Below, in pieces: positions 1 to 6,400 of a stretch of DNA of 6,553 nucleotides. Position numbers and translations under genes: made by a program. The notes below the pieces were generated by a model. That model was not told where the DNA came from, did no database searches, and saw only the letters and a program-made list of their open reading frames with translations. Origin of the DNA: an uncultured Pseudodesulfovibrio sp. (GTDB lineage Bacteria > Desulfobacterota > Desulfovibrionia > Desulfovibrionales > Desulfovibrionaceae); assembly GCA_947259235.1 (NCBI GenBank), contig CAMYLL010000159.1, positions 1 through 6,553 of the forward strand. The letters are read 5' to 3'. Numbering within the stretch: the first letter of the stretch is position 1; every line of letters starts with the position of its first letter.

Positions 1-1609
1 GGGTCACGAGCAGGTTCAGCCGCTCTTCGACATTCAGGACGAGCTGCGCGCCAAGGTCGGCGTCGAAAAGATGGAAGTCACCGCCCCCGAGCGCGACCAG
101 GAACTGGCCGACTTCCTCGGCGAGTTCATCACTGACGACCTCAAGGCCGCACTGACCACCCCCGAGAAGATGGTCCGCTACGCCGCCAAGGACGCTGCTA
201 AGAAAAAAGCCAAGCAGGCCGTTGCCGAAAAGTTCCCCGAGGATCAGGCAAAACTGAACGGCGTCGGCGACATCATAGGTGACCTGACCAAGCAGATCGT
301 GCGTGAGCGTATCGTTACCGAAGGTCTGCGCATCGACGGTCGCGACACCACCACGGTGCGCCCGCTGTCCATCGAGACCGGCCTGCTGCCCATGACCCAC
401 GGTTCCTGCCTGTTCCGCCGCGGCGAAACCAGCGCACTGGCCGTTGCCACCCTGGGTTCCAGCCGCGACGAGCAGCGCTTTGACTCCCTCCTGGGTGACA
501 ACACCAAGCGCTTCATGCTCCACTACAACTTCCCGCCCTACTGCGTCGGTGAAGCGCGCATGCTGCGCGGTCCCAGCCGTCGCGAAGTGGGCCACGGCGC
601 CCTGGCCGAGCGCGCCATCGCCCCGGTCCTGCCCGAGTCCGACAAGTTCCCCTTCACCATCCGCGTGGTGTCGGAGATCATGGAGTCCAACGGCTCCTCT
701 TCCATGGCCTCCGTGTGCAGCGCCACCCTGTCCCTGATGGACGCAGGCGTGCCCATCTCCGCCCCTGTGGCCGGTATCGCCATGGGCCTGTGCAAGGAAG
801 GCGACCAGTTCTTCGTGCTCACCGACATCCTCGGTGACGAGGACGCCCTGGGCGATATGGACTTCAAGGTCGCAGGAACCAGCGAAGGCATCACCGCCAT
901 CCAGATGGACATCAAGATCGCAGGCATCCCGCCCGAGGTGCTGAAAAAGGCGCTTTACCAGGCCAAGGAAGCCCGCTCCCACATCCTCGGCCACATGAAC
1001 GAGATTCTGGACGCCCCGCGTCCCGAGCTCTCCACCCTGGCCCCGCAGATGTGCGAAGTGTTCATCGATCCCGAGAAGATCCGCTCCGTCATCGGACCCG
1101 GCGGCAAGAACATCAAGGCGATCACCGCCGAGACCGAGGCCGACATCGACATCGAGGATTCCGGCAAGATATCCATCTTCGCCCCGACCCTGGCGTCCAT
1201 GGAAAAAGCCAAGGAAATGGTCCTCTACTACGACCAGAAGCCCGAGCCCGGCAAGAACTACCTCGGCACGGTCCGCAAGGTTCTGGAAGTCGGCGCCCTG
1301 GTCGAAATCCTGCCCGGCCAGGAAGGCATGCTCCATGTCTCCCAGCTCGACTTCGAGCGCGTGGAACGCGTGGAAGACGTCGTCCAGCTTGGCCAGGAAG
1401 TGTGGGTCAAGTGCATCGCCCTCGAGCCCGGCGGACGCATCCGCCTGTCCCGCAAGGCGTGGCTGATGGAAGAGGCCGGCCAGGAGGTCAACCTCGAAGA
1501 GTTCAAACGCCCTGCCCCGCGCAGCGGCGACCGTGACGGCGGACGCCGTGACGATCGCGGTGGACGCGGCGGACGCCGTGACGACCGCGGCGGACGTGGT
1601 CGCCGTTAA
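1..1609 (+). CDS. pnp: Polyribonucleotide nucleotidyltransferase (PNPase), 5'-truncated by the window edge
   Basis: PNPase degrades RNA 3' to 5' by phosphorolysis, releasing nucleoside diphosphates, as a cytoplasmic trimer often tied to the degradosome. The frame is open from base 2 (base 1 ends the previous codon), so the ATG at 71 is internal and the start lies off the left edge. About 535 residues are visible against roughly 700 for the family. The first RNase PH domain is missing. In order one sees the linking helical domain (about 2-320) and the second, catalytic RNase PH domain (about 330-1000). This carries the phosphate-binding Ser triplet (695-703) and GDEDALGDMD (833-862), whose second and last Asp match E. 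coli D486 and D492. A KH domain with the GPGGK loop (1094-1108) and an S1 domain (from about 1250 to 1460) follow. The tail is an Arg/Gly/Asp-rich RGG-like extension. All catalytic residues in view are intact. rpsO is the common upstream neighbour in bacteria but cannot be seen here. Confidence 0.97.
   Translation, partial: GHEQVQPLFDIQDELRAKVGVEKMEVTAPERDQELADFLGEFITDDLKAALTTPEKMVRYAAKDAAKKKAKQAVAEKFPEDQAKLNGVGDIIGDLTKQIVRERIVTEGLRIDGRDTTTVRPLSIETGLLPMTHGSCLFRRGETSALAVATLGSSRDEQRFDSLLGDNTKRFMLHYNFPPYCVGEARMLRGPSRREVGHGALAERAIAPVLPESDKFPFTIRVVSEIMESNGSSSMASVCSATLSLMDAGVPISAPVAGIAMGLCKEGDQFFVLTDILGDEDALGDMDFKVAGTSEGITAIQMDIKIAGIPPEVLKKALYQAKEARSHILGHMNEILDAPRPELSTLAPQMCEVFIDPEKIRSVIGPGGKNIKAITAETEADIDIEDSGKISIFAPTLASMEKAKEMVLYYDQKPEPGKNYLGTVRKVLEVGALVEILPGQEGMLHVSQLDFERVERVEDVVQLGQEVWVKCIALEPGGRIRLSRKAWLMEEAGQEVNLEEFKRPAPRSGDRDGGRRDDRGGRGGRRDDRGGRGRR
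1538..1597 (+). repeat. Two in-frame 30-base tandem repeats coding the PNPase RGG tail
   Basis: Two adjacent 30-base units (1538-1567 and 1568-1597) each encode GGRRDDRGGR exactly. They differ at three bases, all in third codon positions (GAT/GAC, GGT/GGC, CGC/CGT), so the peptide is unchanged. The unit forms most of a disordered, positively charged tail after the S1 domain. RGG-type tails usually bind RNA or partner proteins, but that role here is inference. Confidence 0.9.
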
Positions 1610-1633
1610 TCAGCGACCGAATACGATCAATAC

Positions 1634-1667
1634 AGAGCGACCGCCCTTGGGCGGTCGCTCTTTTTTT
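1634..1667 (+). terminator. Intrinsic terminator of pnp
   Basis: A 12-base GC-rich arm at 1635-1646 is perfectly complementary to 1649-1660, with an A-T pair (1634/1661) added at the base. The two innermost bases would open to give a CTTG-type tetraloop. Seven T residues follow at 1661-1667. It begins about 25 bases after the pnp stop codon. There is no T-run on the other strand, so it acts only for rightward transcription and ends the pnp transcript. Confidence 0.95.
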
Positions 1668-1704
1668 GCAACGGGCAGAATCACCTGACACCCATCATAT
1701 CCGA

Positions 1705-1732
1705 TCCCTGCCACCAGAACTCATGGCAGGGA
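1705..1732. other. Stem-loop between the two convergent terminators, role unknown
   Basis: A perfect 9-base arm (1705-1713) is complementary to 1724-1732 around a 10-base loop (1714-1723). Neither strand has a T-run after it, so it is not a standard intrinsic terminator. It lies in the 69 bases between the pnp T-tract and the T-tract of the leftward terminator, a stretch that should be little transcribed from either side. It could be a protein-binding inverted repeat, a back-up structure for read-through RNA, or chance. Confidence 0.5.
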
Positions 1733-1736
1733 CATC

Positions 1737-1766
1737 AAAAAAACCCTCCCCTTGAACTCGGGAGGG
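1737..1766 (-). terminator. Intrinsic terminator of the DJ-1/PfpI gene
   Basis: Read leftward, a CCCTCCC arm (1766-1760), a 9-base loop and a GGGAGGG arm (1750-1744) form a 7-base-pair GC stem. Seven T residues follow on that strand (A-run 1743-1737). It starts 25 bases past the stop codon of the DJ-1/PfpI gene and is correctly oriented to end that transcript. It faces the pnp terminator, so the two genes are insulated from each other. Confidence 0.9.
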
Positions 1767-1791
1767 CTTGATGACAAGGGGTATCGCGGCG

Positions 1792-2379
1792 CTAGGGCTT
1801 GATGACCGAGCCAAGGACTTCAAGGAACTTTCGCATCCATTCGGGATGCGCGGGCCAAGCCGGACCGGTGACGAGGTTCCCGTCCACCACGGCGTTGGTG
1901 AAGGTGTCGTTATGGTCCACCCAGCAGCCTCCGGCCCGTTCAATGTCGGGTCGCACTGCGGGATAGGCGGTGCAACTCCTGCCGTCCATGATGCCTGCGG
2001 CCACCAGGACCTGCTGGCCGTGGCACACGGCGGCCATGGGCTTATCGGCGGCGGCAAAGGCCTGCACGATCTCTATGACCCGCGAATTCAGACGGATGTA
2101 TTCGGGCGCACGGCCGCCGGGAACCACAAGGGCGTCGTATCCGGCCGGGTCCACTGCGTCGAAATCCGCATTGAGGGTGAAGTTGTGCCCGGGTTTTTCC
2201 GAGTAGGTCTGATGCCCTTCGAAGTCATGCACGGCTGTGGCTACCTGCTCTCCAGCCTTCTTGCCGGGACACACGGCGTGGACTTCATGGCCCACCATGG
2301 TCAGCATCTGGAAGGGAACCATGACTTCGTAATCTTCCACAAAATCGCCCACCAGCATCAGGATCTTTTTCACTGCCAT
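1792..2379 (-). CDS. DJ-1/PfpI family protein, similar to the plant DJ-1D (glyoxalase III) domain
   Basis: This is a 195-residue single-domain member of the DJ-1/PfpI superfamily (class I glutamine amidotransferase-like fold). Members include glyoxalase III-type enzymes converting methylglyoxal to lactate, protein or nucleotide deglycases, and stress chaperones. The nucleophile-elbow motif AVCHGQQ puts the predicted reactive Cys at 119 (codon 2023-2025), followed by His120. The acidic partner in VEDYE near the N-terminus is Glu18 (codon 2326-2328), matching human DJ-1 Glu18. PGGRAPE (87-93) is another family hallmark. The stretches [15 protein letters not shown] (51-65), CTAYPAV and DGNLVTG recall, from memory, the repeated domain of Arabidopsis DJ-1D. 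The ATG start is supported by AAGGAG (2388-2393) eight bases upstream. The protein has no signal peptide, so it is probably cytoplasmic. The stop is TAG, followed by a terminator. The family is secure. The exact substrate is not: glyoxalase III is the best guess, with deglycase or chaperone as alternatives. Confidence 0.93.
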   Translation of the reverse strand: MAVKKILMLVGDFVEDYEVMVPFQMLTMVGHEVHAVCPGKKAGEQVATAVHDFEGHQTYSEKPGHNFTLNADFDAVDPAGYDALVVPGGRAPEYIRLNSRVIEIVQAFAAADKPMAAVCHGQQVLVAAGIMDGRSCTAYPAVRPDIERAGGCWVDHNDTFTNAVVDGNLVTGPAWPAHPEWMRKFLEVLGSVIKP

Positions 2380-2387
2380 TTGGAATT

Positions 2388-2393
2388 CTCCTT
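2388..2393 (-). promoter_or_regulatory. Ribosome binding site of the DJ-1/PfpI gene
   Basis: The sequence AAGGAG on the minus strand ends eight bases before the ATG at 2379, an ideal Shine-Dalgarno match and spacing. It fixes the start of the gene. Confidence 0.85.
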
Positions 2394-2402
2394 ATTACGC
2401 GT

Positions 2403-2453
2403 TCGTTCCGGTATGACATGCCATTGACTCCATGCATATACCACCCGGAACGA
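2403..2453. promoter_or_regulatory. Long imperfect inverted repeat upstream of the DJ-1/PfpI gene, possible operator or leader hairpin
   Basis: The 9-base arms at 2403-2411 (TCGTTCCGG) and 2445-2453 (CCGGAACGA) are perfectly complementary. Inside them TAT/ATA and CATG/CATG continue the symmetry with bulges. The centre lies about 50 bases before the ATG of the DJ-1/PfpI gene. On the minus strand the right part holds TGG-TATATG (2435-2443), which resembles an extended -10 element without a good -35 box. The arrangement would suit a repressor or activator site overlapping a promoter, or a hairpin in the mRNA leader if transcription starts further upstream. Function is inference. Confidence 0.4.
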
Positions 2454-2466
2454 TTTGAAAACCGGA

Positions 2467-2484
2467 GTCCCGAATTAACGGGAC
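2467..2484. promoter_or_regulatory. Short inverted repeat GTCCCG-N6-CGGGAC in the intergenic region
   Basis: Six-base arms (2467-2472 and 2479-2484) flank an A/T-only centre, AATTAA, giving an 18-base dyad typical in size of a dimeric regulator's site. It sits just upstream of the longer inverted repeat and the possible -10 element for the DJ-1/PfpI gene. Read leftward it is followed by only a short, distant TTTT, so it is a poor terminator for the Memo gene. The role is unproven. Confidence 0.35.
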
Positions 2485-2556
2485 AATTCATGGCGTGAAA
2501 GAAGTGGACCGCCGGGACCGGACGGCACGGGGAAGGAAAATACGCAGACGGCGCAA

Positions 2557-2569
2557 GGGCGCAACGCCC
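2557..2569. other. Small GC hairpin just after the Memo gene stop
   Basis: GGGCG and CGCCC arms surround a three-base loop, four bases after the leftward Memo stop codon. No T-run follows directly; a TATTTTCC stretch lies about 15 bases on. It may weakly end or stabilise the upstream mRNA, but I see no clear intrinsic terminator between the Memo and DJ-1/PfpI genes, so read-through is possible. Confidence 0.25.
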
Positions 2570-2572
2570 GCC

Positions 2573-3379
2573 CTACTCCACAAGAACTCCGGCGTAGCCC
2601 ACCACCTGCTCATAGTCGCCCGAGACCTCGCCCGACGTGGCATAGGCCACCAGTTCGCCACGCGTCGCCCCCATCTCAAGGGCGGCAAACAGCCCCGCCG
2701 TCATGGGCAGGACGCCGCACATGGAGATCGAATGAGCGCGCACCGTGTCAAAAAGGCCGGAGGGGTCAAGCTCCACCGTCGCCTCAAGGGCAAGGGAATC
2801 CTGACGCTTGGCCTCTTCATGGGAGATGTAGTGGCTCATGTCCGAGCTCACAACGATGGACACCGGGCGGTCCAGAGCCTTGAGCACCTGTCCGATGGCC
2901 CGACCCACCGCCTCGACATCGCGGAAAACGCGGGAGGCGATGGCCATGGGCACGATATTCACGGATGGATTGATGCGACGCAGGAATGGAATCACGACCT
3001 CAAGGGAATGCTCGCGCAGGTGCGCGGCGGTGTCGGGGACGATGTGCGGATCAGCCGCAAGCAACGCGTCGGCCAACTCGACATCCACGGGCACGGCCCC
3101 GCCCGGCACGTGCCAGGCTCCGTCGGGCCACAGGGCAAAGGGTTCGCCCATGCCTGTGTGGTTCGGGCCCAGCAGGACCACGGTGGAGGCCAGATTCGCC
3201 CGGCCCAGCGTGGCTCCGCATACCGCGCCGGAGTAAACGTATCCCGCATGGGGAACCATGGCCAGAATTGTTGCCGCCTCGCGGCTGCCATCCGATGAGA
3301 TAAAGGAATCCAGCACGGCGTTAAGACGCACGGGATCAGCGTCATAGAAACGTCCGGCCACCACTGGCTGCCTGTCCAT
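2573..3379 (-). CDS. Memo-family protein (AmmeMemoRadiSam system protein B)
   Basis: This is a 268-residue Memo (MEMO1/AMMECR2) protein, a family structurally related to extradiol-type dioxygenases but with no settled bacterial reaction. Motifs in order (residues counted from the ATG at 3379) are RQPVVAGRFY at the N-terminus, VPHAGYVYSG (His44, codon 3248-3250), LGPNHTG (His74), EHSLEVVIPFL, SSDMSHY (His183) and MCG (Cys221, codon 2717-2719). From memory, the equivalents of His44, His74 and Cys221 in human MEMO1 bind iron or copper, so the metal site looks intact. Length is normal for the family. It is usually encoded near AMMECR1 (protein A) and a radical SAM enzyme. Neither is in this window. 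It starts 21 bases after the TPR gene stop and is very likely co-transcribed with it. A start at 3385 would add two residues, but leaves only one base between ATG and Shine-Dalgarno. The family is secure; function is unknown. Confidence 0.93.
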   Translation of the reverse strand: MDRQPVVAGRFYDADPVRLNAVLDSFISSDGSREAATILAMVPHAGYVYSGAVCGATLGRANLASTVVLLGPNHTGMGEPFALWPDGAWHVPGGAVPVDVELADALLAADPHIVPDTAAHLREHSLEVVIPFLRRINPSVNIVPMAIASRVFRDVEAVGRAIGQVLKALDRPVSIVVSSDMSHYISHEEAKRQDSLALEATVELDPSGLFDTVRAHSISMCGVLPMTAGLFAALEMGATRGELVAYATSGEVSGDYEQVVGYAGVLVE

Positions 3380-3386
3380 GATCATC

Positions 3387-3393
3387 CCTCCTT
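3387..3393 (-). promoter_or_regulatory. Ribosome binding site that decides the Memo gene start
   Basis: A perfect AAGGAGG on the minus strand lies one base before the upstream ATG (3383-3385) and seven bases before the second in-frame ATG (3377-3379). The latter spacing is workable and the former is not. The second ATG is therefore the likely start. The site lies wholly in the 21-base gap after the TPR gene stop, which supports an operon with separate initiation. Confidence 0.8.
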
Positions 3394-3400
3394 GACGAGT

Positions 3401-6400
3401 CTATTGGGGCGCCGGGGCATACTCCTGAACCTGCTGCTCCAGCGCGTAGGTGTCCAGGGCGGACTTGGCAAGCTGCGCCTGCAGGCTGTCCGGCTTCTTT
3501 TCGATGATGTCACCCAGCAGCTGCTTCCACTCTTCCATGGCCCCAGCCTTGCGATAGATGCGGGCGAGCTTGAATCGGGTGGAGGCCCATTCCGGGTTGT
3601 CCACATCAATGTAGCGGTCATACTCCTTGGCCCACTTGAGGGCCTCGTCATACCGCCCGGAGCGCTCGGTGGCATAGATGGACATGAGCACGGCGTCCTT
3701 GATTTTCTCGGGGTCGCCCTTGGTCTGCAGCAGGAGCGACAGCGCCTCCTGGGCATAGACGAAGACCTTGCGCAGGTCCTGGCGATCCATGGCCGCCTTG
3801 GCCATGTAGTACATGGCATAGGCACGGAAGGCCGGTTCCACCTTCACATCCTTGGCGAGGTCGGCCCACATGGCCAGTGCCTGGTTGGCCTCGCCGAGAT
3901 TCTGCAGGGACATGGCCTGGGCGTATTCGACCTGACGCATCTGCTCCTGAGGCAAGTTCCAGTTGGCCTTGGCCATGGAAACAAGGTCCGCAATGTCCTT
4001 CCAGGCGAGCTGATCCAGATAAATATTCACGGCAAGCCCCAGTGCCTCGTCCGAGGCCTTGGGGACCTGCTTTTTCTGCAGATAGGGCTTGATGAGCGAG
4101 AGCGCTTTTTCCGGCTGTCCCACCTTCCAGTAGCTCATCGCCACCTGGAGAACGATGGAATCGTCAACCTTGGTGTCTTCCTTGCCGATGAAATCATACG
4201 TCTCCCAGTAGCGCACGACCCGGCTGAACCGCTCCTCGTCCACCATGCCGGGCACGGCCAAAGCAAAGACCGAGTCGCCCAGGGTGCGCGCCTTGCGGAC
4301 CAGCGGGCTGTCCGGGTATTTCTCAATGAGATCCTGGGCTGCGGCCAGGGCCTCGGGATACTGCTTGTGGAAGGCGTACCACATGGCCAGCTTGAGCTGA
4401 GCCACGGGCGCCAGCGGGCTGTCAGGGTACTGCTCGACGATATCCTGATAAATCTTTTCCGGCCGCAGGTTGTAGGGCCGGTCAAAGACGTCGCCCATCT
4501 CAGGCATGGTCGGGTCGTCGTGGATGCCCTCCTCGGCCAGCCGCATTTTGGCAACCAGGCCGCCTTCCTTGGTGGGATAGTCCCGCACCACCTTCTCGTA
4601 GATCAGCTTGGCGGCATCGTTCTCTCCCTGGCGGACATAAATGTCGCCAATGCGGGCCAGGACCACGTCCGCGCCGTCGGCCTCGGGATTGAGATTGTAA
4701 TAGGTGAAGTAGTGATTCTTGGCCTGCTCCAGCTTCTTCAGGCTCAGCTCCACACCGCCTGCCAGCCGCAGGAACTCTGGGTTTTCCATGTAGTAGTCCG
4801 GCCAGCGCTTGTCGATATAGTCGACGATTTGAAAGGCCTGGTCGATGAACCCGGTTCTGTTCAGGGAGTCGGCCAGATAAAAGGCCGCCTGCTTGACCAG
4901 CTGATGTTCGGGATAGGTCTGGATCAGGTACTGGAACTGGTCGGCGGCCTTCATGTAGTCGCCTTTCTTGTAGTAATACTCGCCCCAGTAGTAGCTGATG
5001 GACGGGATATTGTCGTCGTCCGGATACTTCTCCTGCAAGATCTTGAAGTATGCCTTTGCCTCCGGGAAGTTGCCAACCTGCAGGTTGAGCAGCCCGAGGT
5101 TGAGCAATGCCCGAGGCACACGGTCGGAGCGCAGGTTGGAATTCATGGCCTCAATAAAGGCCTGGGCGATCTCGTCGTAATGCCCGGAAAGATCGTCGCC
5201 GTATTTCTGCTTGGTGATGTCCGCCACGGCGTAAAGGGTTTCCTCCCGCACGTCCGAGGGGACGTCAGGCTCGCGCAGGATGCCCTCGTAGATGGGCAGC
5301 GCCTCGTTGAGATTGCCGTTGAACATCATTGACTGGGCTTCGTAGAGCTGCTTCCTGATCTCCTCTTCCCTGGCCTTGGCCTCGGCAACGGGATCCGGCG
5401 GCGGGCCTTCCGTACCCGTCTGAGGCGACACAGTCCCGTCCCCCGGTACAGGCGGCACACCTTCTCCTTCGGCAACGGCAGGGGCGACCTCGGCCGCCTG
5501 CTCCGGAACAACGGGCTCCGCAACAGGCTGGACCACCTGGGCTTGCTCCTCCGGGGTCGGCTGGGGCGGCGGCGCACCCTGAACCACGGAAGGCGGCGGA
5601 GAAACGCTCCCCACGGCCTCACCTTGACCGGACACGCCCACAGGCAGTCCCTCGCCGTCCCGGCCCGACTCGGCAGGGGGCGGCGAAACAACACCGCCCA
5701 CCACGGCTCCGCCGTCCTGCCCCACGGCCTCGACGCCGTCCACCGGGGGAGCAACGGTCCCGACCACGGCAGAACCTTCATCAACGGGAGGCGATACCGT
5801 CCCGGTGGTTCCGGGCTGATCCACGAGGGGCTGCGGCGCTTGGGACGTTCCGGCCAGCTCGGCGAATTTGACTTCTTCAGCAGTCTGGTTGACGGCCTTG
5901 AACCGCAGCTGGTGCGATGGCGGATATACGCCCGGCCGCATCCCGTCGGTCTCGGGCCGAGCTGTCGGGGTTGGGGGAGGCGTAACAGGCTGTGCTTCGG
6001 CAACAGGAGGTTCGGGTGATGCCACCGGTTGCGCTTCTCCTGGGGGAGACACTTCGGTGCGTACAGTGTACGGGACGGCAAAAAACGGCTTGCGGTCCTG
6101 GCCCGTTCCCTGGTCAGGAGGCAGATCGGCCTCGGCTCCCGGGGCAGCGGCCCGATTCGAAGCGGCGGGCGCGGGAGATGCTGCCGGGGATGGTTCTTCG
6201 GGCGCGGCCTGAGGTTGGGCGGGCGCGGTTTGGACGGGCGCGGGCGGTGCGGCGGATACCGGCGGTTCCGGCTCCCGTGGTTTCCACCGCGCCCCGATGG
6301 GGTCGCGGAAAATCTGCAGGACAAACTCCGGTTTGCCCGGGGTCGGTAGCTTGATGAAGCCGAAGCCATTGGTCGAGGTGGTAATTCGCACCGAATCGCC

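Noticed and set aside
71..73. ATG at 71 as the start of the PNPase gene
   Set aside because: The frame is open to the left edge with plausible PNPase helical-domain residues, no ribosome binding site precedes the ATG, and the first RNase PH domain would be missing from such a protein.
1634..1667. The pnp terminator acting in both directions
   Set aside because: The bases to the left of the stem give no T-run on the minus strand, and the leftward transcript already has its own terminator at 1737-1766.
1768..2427. A 219-codon plus-strand frame
   Set aside because: It is antisense to the DJ-1/PfpI gene, which has an intact catalytic motif, ribosome binding site and terminator. The His/Gly-rich translation looks like a shadow.
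2495..3298. A 267-codon plus-strand frame
   Set aside because: It is antisense to the Memo gene, whose conserved motifs and metal ligands are all present. The translation has no recognisable domain.
4303..4435. Two similar short DNA stretches about 110 bases apart inside the TPR gene
   Set aside because: Both encode a YPDSPL turn at the end of successive TPR units, so they are explained by the protein repeat and are not a separate DNA repeat.
3392..5332. A 646-codon open frame on the plus strand opposite the TPR gene
   Set aside because: It is antisense to a clearly coding TPR array with recognisable repeats. Its translation is low in recognisable motifs, and GC-rich genes commonly leave such mirror frames open.
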